DNA of 64,000 bases from Polyangium fumosum (GTDB lineage: Bacteria; Myxococcota_A; Polyangia; Polyangiales; Polyangiaceae): assembly GCF_005144585.1 (NCBI RefSeq), contig NZ_SSMQ01000028.1, positions 62,001 through 126,000 on the forward strand. The letters run 5' to 3'. Below, piece after piece: positions 7,962-15,611 of the stretch (the first letter of the stretch is position 1; every line of letters starts with the position of its first letter). The position numbers and the translations under genes are program-made. The notes under the pieces were generated by a model. That model was not told where the DNA came from, ran no database searches, and was given only the letters and a program-made list of their open reading frames with translations.

Positions 7962-8510
7962 TCAACCTTCCTGGAGGAGCTTTTGCACGAGCGCGCGGCC
8001 CTCGGGGATCCGATCGCGCGCGGGATTCGTCCCGTGCCCGGGGGGTGTGGGGGCACAGCCCGGCTCGCCGGGCGGAGCCCCCACCATCAAACATGTCCAG
8101 CTCATGTCGACTTCGAGGCGGTAGGAGCCCTCGAAGGCGTGTGGCGGCGCGCCGCCCCATTCCGCGGGGGAGAGCATCGAGAAATAAAGGTCGTCCTCGC
8201 TGCGCCGATAGAGGTGATAAACGCGGCCGGGGATCTTGCGGAAGCTGCAACGCGCGCGGTGGAGGCGCGCCGAGATACGCGCCTCGTCGAGCAGGCGCCG
8301 CGCCTCTTCCTGAAGCGCGCGCATCTGGTCGCGGATGACCTCGAGCTTCCCTCCGACGACCATGCCGAGCGCCTGATCGGCCTTTTCGATCTCCTGGGCC
8401 ATGTCGACCAGGTCGATACGCGCGGCGAGCCGGCTCGTGGGGTACGGGACGGCGCGGGTCGTGGCGAGGTCGGCGGAGGGGGTATCTTTGGGGTCTTGTT
8501 CGAGGGCCAT
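7962..8510 (-). CDS. DUF2452 family protein
   Basis: A 182-aa soluble protein. 'IDLVDMAQEIEKADQ', 'KLEVIRDQMRALQEEA', 'LHRARCSFRKIPGRVYHLYRR' and 'YFSMLSPAEWGGAPPHAFEG' match the DUF2452 pattern; function is unknown. The last 40 residues, rich in Pro and Gly, are encoded by GC-rich sequence with short palindromes and look like a later extension of the usual C-terminus. ATG 8510 fits the family N-terminus; the frame is open further upstream but unlike the family. It ends 3 bases from the convergent anti-sigma candidate. Confidence 0.8.
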   Translation of the reverse strand: MALEQDPKDTPSADLATTRAVPYPTSRLAARIDLVDMAQEIEKADQALGMVVGGKLEVIRDQMRALQEEARRLLDEARISARLHRARCSFRKIPGRVYHLYRRSEDDLYFSMLSPAEWGGAPPHAFEGSYRLEVDMSWTCLMVGAPPGEPGCAPTPPGHGTNPARDRIPEGRALVQKLLQEG

Positions 8511-8619
8511 GGTGCAAGGTCGGAGGCGCGTCGGGATCTTCGAGGTGGTACCCTCGTCATGGGCGCGATGCAACCCGTGCGCTCAGCCCGAGCTACCTCG
8601 GCGACGTGCAATGGGTGAT

Positions 8620-8934
8620 CGCCCGGGGCGCCGCCCCGGACCCCGCGGGGGGCTGTCCGCCCCCTCGACCCCGGACCAGCGAGGCGCTGGACCCCAGGGT
8701 TGAAAAACTGCGCTACGCGCAGTTTTTCAAACAGGCCGACGAAGAAGCCGGGGGGCCAGCCGAACCAGCAGCGCGGCGGTCTTGGTTGGCAACGCCGCGG
8801 CTGGTCTTGACAGGGGCCTGTTCGATGAACTGCGCATCGCGCAGTTCATCGAGCTTGGGTCCAGCCCCTGGCTGGTCCGGGTGCAGGGGCGGACAGCCCC
8901 TGCTGGGGCCTGGAGCAAAGCCCCAGCGAAGCGG
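8620..8934. repeat. Composite palindromic element: two inverted ~110-bp arms around a conserved core
   Basis: The left arm (8620-8733) holds four hairpins in order: GGGGCGCCGCCCC, GGGGGCTGTCCGCCCCC, CCAGCGAGGCGCTGG and a long stem ending in CTGCGCTACGCGCAG. The right arm (8818-8934) is the same element inverted. The roughly 85-base spacer contains GCGGTCTTGGTTGGCA. A second composite at 50306-50646 has the same arms and the same spacer motif in opposite orientation; solo arms lie at 11228 and 59622. No ORF is convincing inside. It occupies most of the interval between the DUF2452 and GH48 genes. Confidence 0.8.
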
Positions 8935-8958
8935 CTTCATGAGGAGACCCATGCCTGG

Positions 8959-11127
8959 TCAGGGGAACAACCAGCCGTACGTGGCGTAGGCGAGCGCGAT
9001 ATGGGTCTGCGCCCAGAACCTGTGGTAGGTGAAGGTCGGCGCGGGCCCACCCTTCAGATAGGCCTCGACCTTCGCCCAGTCAGGGTCCTGCTTGTATTTG
9101 GAGCGGATGCTCGCGAACGTCGAGCCGTTCTCGATGACGTCGCCGTTCGGCATCTTCCCCTTCCAGCCCGTGGGGAGATGCAGCGCGTCGTTGAAGCGCT
9201 TGTAGTCCTTGCGTGTCTCGATGTTGGAGAGCCCCTTCGGATCGCGGAACTTCGCCCACATCCGGTCGAGCAGCTCCTTGGCGAGCTTCTGCGTGTCCTT
9301 GTCGTTGGCCTTCGCCGCGTAGAAGGTCAACGTATGCACGAGCCCCGCGGTCGTCCCGACATCCGGCGTGGTGCTCGTGACCTTCACGTGCAGCCCTGCG
9401 TTGAACGTCTTGTCCGAGCCATTGAAGTTCTGCGTCTGGTCGTTCCAATCGAGGGAAGGTTGTCCCGTCCATTGCAACGACGATGGGATCTCGTACGTGC
9501 CATCCGGCTTGAGCTTCGTGTTCGCCTTGACCCAGGCCACCCATTTGTCGAGGATGACCTTCGCGCCCGCGTCGCCCGTCACGTAATAGTACTCGGCGAC
9601 GCGCTGCACCGACCAGACCTGGAAACCGAACCAGTCGTTGCTCGGCGGGTCCGAGAACACCGGCGCCGACTGGTAGGCCATTCCGTAGAACGTCTTCGCG
9701 TCCGCAGGCGGCGCGTCGTACCGGCCCTTCCAGCTATTGGTCGCGCCGCCGGCGATCCCGCCCTCGGCCGATTGGAGCCAGCGGTAGAACTCGATCTGGC
9801 GCCTCGCGCTCGTGGCCCAGTCGCCCGCTGCCTTGGGCGACTTTGGCCGGAGCGGAGCGAACTGGGCGAGCACATGGGCTGCCAGCGGGTTCTGATACCC
9901 CGAGTGGTTGTGGCTCGACCCGATGCGCCAAGACCAACCGCCCGAGCCGGGCGCCGCCCCACCCCACGCGTAATACCAGGAGAGCAGGTAGTGCGCCGAC
10001 GAATAATCCGAGGCGGCCGCGCAGCTCGGGCTCTTGCAAGGGATCACCTTGAAGTACTTGTCGAAGAGCGAATACCGAAGGTAATCGCCCATCTTCGCAG
10101 CCTTCTCGGTGTTCGCGTCGACGCTCGTGTTGCCTCCCTGCTCGTCCGCCCACTTCTTGGCCCAGTACATGGCCTGGACCGCGCGCGCGTCCGCGTCGGG
10201 CGCGTTCGTGTACTTCCACTGCTTCGCAAAGCCGGTCCCCTTCTGGAAGATATCGAGGAAGCCGTTCGGCCCGCCCCCCACGAACGCGTCCCAGGAGGGC
10301 TGCGGGATCGCCTCCCACACCGACTCCTCCGGGCCGCGCTGGAATGTATTGATGTACGCCCCCCGGCTCTTGCCGTCCCCTCGCTTGCCGAACCCGTAGA
10401 AATTGTCCACGTCGAGCAACCAGTGCATCCCGTAGATGGGCGCCGGCCCGTACGTGGTCTTGAGCTCCTCGCCGATCGGATCCACCCCGATCGGAATTCT
10501 GCTATCCAGCGCGACCGGGTAGTCTTGCGGCAGATCACCCTCCGGCGCATAGGTCGCCGCCTTGCGCGGCGAATACCCCTTGATCGTCGGCTGATCGGCG
10601 AGCGACGGGATGATGTAGTATTCGGCGTTCGCCCAGGCGCGGTCCAGGTGGCTCCAGTCCTTGGTGACGCGCCCGTACATGGCCTCGAGCCACATCCAGT
10701 AGCTATACGCTTCGGAAGTCGTCTCGTGCCCTTGATCCGGCGCCTCCACGAGCAGCGTCTCCACCGCGTGGTACGGGATCCCCTCCGGGCTGAAATAGCC
10801 GTTGGAGAGCTTGTGGATATCCGTCCACAACTCGAGGAAGTGATCGGTATAGACGTTGCCGGTATTCTTGACCGGCGGCTCCGGCGCGGCGGGAGGCGCG
10901 GGCGGAGGCTTCACCTCGTCCTGCGCAGCCACAGCCGGTTGTCCAGCGGCCCCCGCGGGTCCTGTCGGCCCCCCTGGGCTCACCGCGCCCGTTCCCGTGG
11001 GCTCGATGGGAACACAAGCCGCCATCACGAGGAGGGCGGCGGGCCCCAGCACGAGCGTCGAGGCAAACTTTTGTGTTCGTGCCGCACGGGCAGCCAGGGA
11101 ACGGAACATCGTCGAGCCGAACTTCAT
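8959..11127 (-). CDS. GH48 family cellulase (reducing-end cellobiohydrolase), lipoprotein
   Basis: A 722-aa secreted cellulase. '[20 protein letters not shown]', '[20 protein letters not shown]' and the [21 protein letters not shown] segment are hallmarks of glycoside hydrolase family 48, processive exoglucanases acting from the reducing end of cellulose; the Glu in 'VEAP' is the likely acid. The N-terminus ([10 protein letters not shown], basic region, hydrophobic run, 'VMAAC') is a lipoprotein signal with Cys38 as anchor. A Pro/Ala/Gly linker of about 50 residues leads to the catalytic domain. No carbohydrate-binding module or dockerin is present, unusual for GH48. Start ATG 11127 (a TTG at 11139 is in frame) has no strong ribosome-binding site. 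Single-gene unit. Confidence 0.93.
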   Translation of the reverse strand: MKFGSTMFRSLAARAARTQKFASTLVLGPAALLVMAACVPIEPTGTGAVSPGGPTGPAGAAGQPAVAAQDEVKPPPAPPAAPEPPVKNTGNVYTDHFLELWTDIHKLSNGYFSPEGIPYHAVETLLVEAPDQGHETTSEAYSYWMWLEAMYGRVTKDWSHLDRAWANAEYYIIPSLADQPTIKGYSPRKAATYAPEGDLPQDYPVALDSRIPIGVDPIGEELKTTYGPAPIYGMHWLLDVDNFYGFGKRGDGKSRGAYINTFQRGPEESVWEAIPQPSWDAFVGGGPNGFLDIFQKGTGFAKQWKYTNAPDADARAVQAMYWAKKWADEQGGNTSVDANTEKAAKMGDYLRYSLFDKYFKVIPCKSPSCAAASDYSSAHYLLSWYYAWGGAAPGSGGWSWRIGSSHNHSGYQNPLAAHVLAQFAPLRPKSPKAAGDWATSARRQIEFYRWLQSAEGGIAGGATNSWKGRYDAPPADAKTFYGMAYQSAPVFSDPPSNDWFGFQVWSVQRVAEYYYVTGDAGAKVILDKWVAWVKANTKLKPDGTYEIPSSLQWTGQPSLDWNDQTQNFNGSDKTFNAGLHVKVTSTTPDVGTTAGLVHTLTFYAAKANDKDTQKLAKELLDRMWAKFRDPKGLSNIETRKDYKRFNDALHLPTGWKGKMPNGDVIENGSTFASIRSKYKQDPDWAKVEAYLKGGPAPTFTYHRFWAQTHIALAYATYGWLFP

Positions 11128-11227
11128 AGGTTGCACCAATGGGGTTCAATTGGAAATCGGATGCCGCGCAGCCTATCGGCCGACCCACCGGGCGTCTAGG
11201 AAAATCAAAACGGCAAACTCGGAGGCG

Positions 11228-11341
11228 CTTTGCTGGGGCGTTGCCCCAGACCCCAGCAGGGGCTATCCGCCCCTGCACCCGGACCAGCGAGGCGCTGGAC
11301 CCAGGATCGATGAACCGCGCGATGCGCAGTTCATCGAACGA
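11228..11341 (+). repeat. Solo copy of the ~110-bp four-hairpin element
   Basis: The hairpin order matches the left arm of the composite at 8620: GCTGGGGCGTTGCCCCAG, AGGGGCTATCCGCCCCT, CCAGCGAGGCGCTGG and a terminal GATGAACCGC/GCGCAGTTCATC stem. It lies between the GH48 start and the stop of the immunity-like gene, where it could also act as a terminator. Confidence 0.75.
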
Positions 11342-11363
11342 CCCTCGAGCAAGCCCAGCGGCT

Positions 11364-12248
11364 CTATTCGTCCACGACCCGGATCGGGATCCAATCGAAC
11401 CCGGTGGCGCCTGCGTCGCGGAAGATGCGACGGATCTTGGGGGTGACGAGGAAGAGGGGGAACGGGAGGACGGAGTCGTACACGTCGCCGTTGAAATTCA
11501 CCTCGCCAAACCATTCCCAGGTCACGTTCACGTCGCGGATATCGGCGAGGTCCGAGGCACGGTACACGAGGCGGGTGGGGATTTCTCTCGGCGTGGTGAA
11601 GCTGCTACGCCTGCAAGTGCACGGCTTGTAGGGCTCGATCCCGGTCGAGCGCGGCGACATGGGCGGCATCGTATGCGTGGCGCACAGTTGCCGCCACGGG
11701 AGCTGGAAGTGGCCCCGCCCCTCGAACGCGGCGAAGACGCCCCGGAACGTGATTCCCGTCGCGCCGCTCTGCGCGAGCGCTCCGGCCAGCTTCTCGTCGA
11801 CGAGCATGTCGTTGTAGCAGGTCGCGGCCGCACGCCGGCCCTCGATAACGTGGAGTTCCTGGCCATCGACGACCATCGCGGACGTCTGCCGGGCTCCGGC
11901 GCCGCAACGCATGCACGCCTTACCCATGTCGTATTTCGTACCTACCCGCGGTCCCGCGAAGATGCTGCCCGCGGGGGAAAAATATTCCATGGCAAGCAGG
12001 CGCGCCGATTCCAGTTCCTCGTCGGTGAAGCGGTCGCGGCGTCGCTCGATCCAGGTGATGCCACGCTCCTTGAGTAAGCTCAAGAGGAGCGGCAGGCGTT
12101 CATCCTTCTCATCGAGCGTAATGTCGGTCCAGTAGTCTCCTTCATCGGCGACCGCGACGTCAGGACCGCACTTCGCAAGACCGAGGACCGTTTCCGGCCC
12201 ACCCGGAATACGGTCATTGATGACCGTAATTTCTACTTCCGTCCGCAT
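11364..12248 (-). CDS. Probable immunity protein with CxxCG motif
   Basis: A 294-aa soluble protein beginning MRTEVEITVINDRIPGG. It has a CxxCG knuckle ('ACMRCGAG', near residue 128) and a later cysteine pair 'PCTCRR', a possible zinc-binding site. Such paired motifs occur in Myxococcus SitI-type immunity proteins, but the match is not close enough for a family name. The gene starts 19 bases after the toxin gene stop, with GGAG upstream, so the two are co-transcribed. It probably neutralises the toxin in the producer. A general companion role cannot be excluded. Confidence 0.55.
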   Translation of the reverse strand: MRTEVEITVINDRIPGGPETVLGLAKCGPDVAVADEGDYWTDITLDEKDERLPLLLSLLKERGITWIERRRDRFTDEELESARLLAMEYFSPAGSIFAGPRVGTKYDMGKACMRCGAGARQTSAMVVDGQELHVIEGRRAAATCYNDMLVDEKLAGALAQSGATGITFRGVFAAFEGRGHFQLPWRQLCATHTMPPMSPRSTGIEPYKPCTCRRSSFTTPREIPTRLVYRASDLADIRDVNVTWEWFGEVNFNGDVYDSVLPFPLFLVTPKIRRIFRDAGATGFDWIPIRVVDE

Positions 12249-12267
12249 GTCGCGTCTCCGTGCGAGA

Positions 12268-13617
12268 TCACTTTCCAAAATACGGCTTGATCGCATCAAG
12301 CCAGTGGGGGAATGACTTGTAGACCTCTTCGTAGGCCTTCCACACATCCTTCGCCTCCAATTTCGGAGGACGCTTCGCGTTCAGCAGCCGCGTGATGTTC
12401 TTGTGCTGCGCCTCCGTCAAGATCACGGCGGGCAGCTTGTCGAAGTTCTTCGCCAGCCCCAGCTTCCTCGCCATGGCCTCCTCCAGGATGTGATGCGCCT
12501 GGTACGCCCCGCCGAGGTTCTTCGTGAACGCGCGCATCACTTCATAACTTGCGATGGCCCCGTTCTGCTCCAGCGCGGCCGCGATGTCCGCCCCGTACTG
12601 CTTCGCCAGGAGCTCCGCCGTCTCCTTGGACAGTTCCTCCGCTCCTTGCAGGATCAGCGGCGCCTTCTTCGCACAGGCCTCCTCCAGCTTCTTCGCGAAC
12701 TTATCCGCCTGCCCGACGAGCACCGCCGACGCGACCTGCGTGATCGCCGCCGCGGCCTGAACAATCGCGTTGTCGACGCCGTCCTCGTCGTCGCCGCCGA
12801 TGATTCCGAACCGCTTGCCGTCCTTGCGCGCGAGGTCGTGGTTGAACTCGCCGTTCAACATCGCCGACGCTATCGCCAGCTCGCGAACCATCCGTTCGAG
12901 CGGCGTCAGGGCTTTGCCTTTGCCCGTCCCCTCCCCCTTTCCCTTGCACCCCTCCTTCACCTGCTCGCACAGGACCACGCTGACCAGCGGCCTCCCGGGC
13001 CGATGCTCTATCTCCGGCAGCGCGCCTCCCCGATCCACGTGGGAGCATTCCGCGTCCACGCACGTCCGCGGGTGCACTTCCTCCCGCTTCGGCAAGACGC
13101 TCTCCTGTCGCAAGACGCCCTCCCGCGGCAAAAAGCTCTCCCGTGATACCTTGGGCGGCTCCTCTTTCTGCGCCGGAGCACGATGCTCCTCCACGCGCTT
13201 TTCGACGCTCTCCGGCGCGTCCGCTTTCTTCTCCTCCTTTCGCGCCTCTTTCGGTGGTGGCGCGGGGGGCGCGGGCGGCGCCGGGGCCTTTGCGGCGGGC
13301 GACTCCGGCTTCTTCGGAGGCGGGGGCGTGCACGCCGACGGCCGCGATTTCGACGGGATCCGCGCGAGGCTCTCCGGGCCGAGGTTCGGATTGTATCGAA
13401 GCACGACCCGGCGATGGGCCTGCTTCCAGAACTCATGCGCATTGAGAATCACCAGCGTGCCGCCGGTCTTCTCCTCGATCACGGCGAACGTATCCACGTC
13501 CGCAGGCAGCCCCGACGGCTTCCAGCAAACGTCCACGGGCGTCTGCCCGAAGGCCACCGGTATGCGGCACGCCAGCACGAACACCACGACGCAAACGATC
13601 CAGGCTCCGCGCGTCAC
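12268..13617 (-). CDS. Lipoprotein polymorphic toxin with AHH/HNH-like nuclease C-terminus
   Basis: A 449-aa exported protein. The signal is 'TRGAWIVCVVVFVLAC' with lipobox VLAC. Next come an N-terminal domain of about 75 residues ending near 'PSKSRPSAC', a Pro/Ala/Lys/Glu-rich linker, a helical middle part and a C-terminal 'AYQAHHILEEAMARKLG' followed by 'LTEAQHKNITRLLN'. The AHH pair plus a downstream histidine resembles HNH/AHH nucleases found as polymorphic-toxin tips. Outer-membrane lipoprotein toxins with such tips (SitA family) are swapped between Myxococcus cells; a similar use here is inference. GTG 13617 is chosen because GAGGGAG lies just upstream and it gives a perfect lipoprotein signal; the frame is open to 13689. 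The immunity-like gene follows after 19 bases. Confidence 0.65.
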   Translation of the reverse strand: MTRGAWIVCVVVFVLACRIPVAFGQTPVDVCWKPSGLPADVDTFAVIEEKTGGTLVILNAHEFWKQAHRRVVLRYNPNLGPESLARIPSKSRPSACTPPPPKKPESPAAKAPAPPAPPAPPPKEARKEEKKADAPESVEKRVEEHRAPAQKEEPPKVSRESFLPREGVLRQESVLPKREEVHPRTCVDAECSHVDRGGALPEIEHRPGRPLVSVVLCEQVKEGCKGKGEGTGKGKALTPLERMVRELAIASAMLNGEFNHDLARKDGKRFGIIGGDDEDGVDNAIVQAAAAITQVASAVLVGQADKFAKKLEEACAKKAPLILQGAEELSKETAELLAKQYGADIAAALEQNGAIASYEVMRAFTKNLGGAYQAHHILEEAMARKLGLAKNFDKLPAVILTEAQHKNITRLLNAKRPPKLEAKDVWKAYEEVYKSFPHWLDAIKPYFGK

Positions 13618-13716
13618 TTCTCCCTCTGGATCCTTGTGCACCAGGTTGCACGACCGGCGCAAGATGGCTCTCGCGTCGTCATCGACCACCGACCCGCGCG
13701 TCGAATACCTTCACGA

Positions 13717-14105
13717 CCTGTGTCGACAACCTCCCCAGCCGTTGCCGACAAGCCCGGCGCGCATGCCTTCAACCTCCCAGCCGTTGCCGACAAGCCCGAC
13801 GAGCATCTCGACAACCTCCCAGCCGTTGCCGACAACCCCGGCGCGCATGCCGACAACCTCCCCAGCCGTTGCCGACGAGCCCGGCGAAGATGTCGACAAG
13901 GACCCCAGCCCTTGCCGACGAGCCCGGCGAGCATGTCGACAACCTCCCAGCCGTTGCCGACAAGCCCGCCGACCATGTCGACATAGCCCCCAGCCCTTGC
14001 CGACGAGCCCGGCGAGCATGTCGACAACCTTCCCAGCCGTTGCCGACAAGCCCGCCGACCATGTCGACGAACCCCCCGGTCGTTGCCGACGAGCCCGGCG
14101 AGCCC
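13717..14105. repeat. ~42-bp tandem repeat array, about 9 copies
   Basis: Degenerate direct repeats of about 42 bp, each containing GTCGACAACCTCCCAGCC, then GTTGCCGACAAGCCCGGCGA. Two subtypes alternate (ACAAGCCCGCCGACCATG and ACGAGCCCGGCGAGCATG). The array fills nearly all of the space between the toxin start and the stop of the Hsp70-operon TPR-like gene. The period is not a strict multiple of three throughout, so it is non-coding. It is the toxin gene's 5' region. Confidence 0.85.
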
Positions 14106-14116
14106 GCCCCGCCCCT

Positions 14117-15592
14117 TCAGCGCCCCCGCGCGCCGTCCTTGGCCGCCGCCGCGAGGTGCTCCTTCGCCTCGAGGAGCGCCGCGATCGCGAGCTCACGCTG
14201 GCCACGCGCCGCCAGCGCCCAGCCCTGCTCACGAAGGATCATGCCGAGGAGAGAGCGTGCGCCGGGCTCCTTGCCCGCCACCGCGTCCCGCGCCGCCCGC
14301 ACCGCGAGATCCGGCCGCCCCGCCCGCGCGAGCGCCACCGCGAAGGCCGAATGCCCGCCCGGCGGCGTCGCCGCGGGCCCCTGCAGGAGGACCTCGCAGA
14401 GCTTGACGCCCGCCGCCCGCGCGAGCGGATCGGCGCTGTCGAGCGCGGCGCGCGTGGCGGTCCACACGGGCGCAGGCACCCCCACGCCCCCCTTCGTGAC
14501 GAGCTCGGCCGCCTCGTCGAGCGCCCCCGCCGCGTCCTGCAGCCGGCCCTGGCCGAGCGCCACGAAGGCCGAGAGCCCGAGCGACGCGAGGCGGAGTGAC
14601 GGTGACGCGGGCTCCGTGGAGCGCGACGGACGCGGGGCCTCGTCGACCTGGCCGCCGCCCGTGAGCGCGGCCCGCGCCCGACGAACCAGCGCGGCGATCT
14701 CGGGCGCGAGCTCGCCCGCCCGCGTGACCGCCTCCGCCTGCGCCTCCCCTCGCGACGCAGCAATCGCCTGCGCCGCGGCGAGCCGCGCGAGGGCGTTTTC
14801 CCGCGCCGCATCGTCGGGCACGTGGCCGAGCGTAGCCGCCACGCGATCGGCCTCCAGCGGCGTGAGCGCGTCGCCGAGCGCATCGGCGTGCTCGGCCGCG
14901 AGGCGGATCGCGTGCCGGCCGAGCGAGGTCGTCGGGTCGCGGCCGAGCTCCTCCAGGAGCGAGAGGCCCGAGGCCCGCACGAACCGGCTCGGCGAGCGCA
15001 GCCGGCCGAGCGCGATCACGAGCTTGTGCTCGGGCGGCGCGCCCGTGGGATCGGCCGACGCGGCGTCGGCGACCGCGAGCGCGGCCGTGCTCCGATCGCC
15101 GAGCAGCCGCTGGACGCGCCACGCGCGGGCCGCGACCGCGACGTCCGCCGCGCCTTTCTCCTCGTCGGCCCGCGTGGCGGCCTGGACGAACACCACGAAC
15201 GCCGCGTCCCCCTCCCCCATGAGTTCGAGGCAACGGCCGTACAGGTAGAGCGCGCGGGCCGTCGGCGCGCGCTCCGTCTCGGCCTGCGCGAGCGCGAGCG
15301 CCGCGCTCTTCCGCCCGACCCGCGCGAGCAGGCGGCACAAATCGAGGATGGCCGGGAAGTGCGGGCCGCTGCCGGAGAGCGTGCTCCAGTACGCCGCGAT
15401 GTCCCCGATGTCTCGCTCGTCGCTCCCGAGGCGCACCACGCACCGGAGGGCGCCGAGCGCGGCGCGCGCGGCGAACGAGGGTTCGGCCGTGCGCACGAGC
15501 AGCCGCCGGTACGCCGGGAGCGCGACGAAGGGCCCGACGGAGGTTTCGAGCTTCTGCGCCGCGCTGAGGCCGATTTCGTCGACGAACTTCAC
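14117..15592 (-). CDS. Helical-repeat protein, last gene of the Hsp70 operon
   Basis: A 491-aa Ala/Leu/Arg-rich, almost wholly helical protein beginning VKFVDEIGLSAAQKLE. No catalytic motif is visible; the regularly spaced Ala/Leu helices resemble TPR/HEAT-like scaffolds, though no repeat fits the TPR consensus cleanly. It has no signal peptide. GTG 15592, 19 bases after the Hsp70 stop and preceded by AAAGG, is the only reasonable start near that stop. It probably works with the Hsp70 as an adaptor or client-binding partner. Function unknown. Confidence 0.65.
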   Translation of the reverse strand: MKFVDEIGLSAAQKLETSVGPFVALPAYRRLLVRTAEPSFAARAALGALRCVVRLGSDERDIGDIAAYWSTLSGSGPHFPAILDLCRLLARVGRKSAALALAQAETERAPTARALYLYGRCLELMGEGDAAFVVFVQAATRADEEKGAADVAVAARAWRVQRLLGDRSTAALAVADAASADPTGAPPEHKLVIALGRLRSPSRFVRASGLSLLEELGRDPTTSLGRHAIRLAAEHADALGDALTPLEADRVAATLGHVPDDAARENALARLAAAQAIAASRGEAQAEAVTRAGELAPEIAALVRRARAALTGGGQVDEAPRPSRSTEPASPSLRLASLGLSAFVALGQGRLQDAAGALDEAAELVTKGGVGVPAPVWTATRAALDSADPLARAAGVKLCEVLLQGPAATPPGGHSAFAVALARAGRPDLAVRAARDAVAGKEPGARSLLGMILREQGWALAARGQRELAIAALLEAKEHLAAAAKDGARGR

Positions 15593-15611
15593 GCGCCGAG
15601 GGCCCTTTGGA

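Noticed and set aside
8620-8934. Transposase gene for the composite palindromic element
   Set aside because: No open frame of transposase type exists inside either composite; it can only be non-autonomous.
8782-11199. 805-codon plus-strand frame opposite the GH48 gene
   Set aside because: GC-skew shadow; the minus strand encodes an unmistakable GH48 enzyme.
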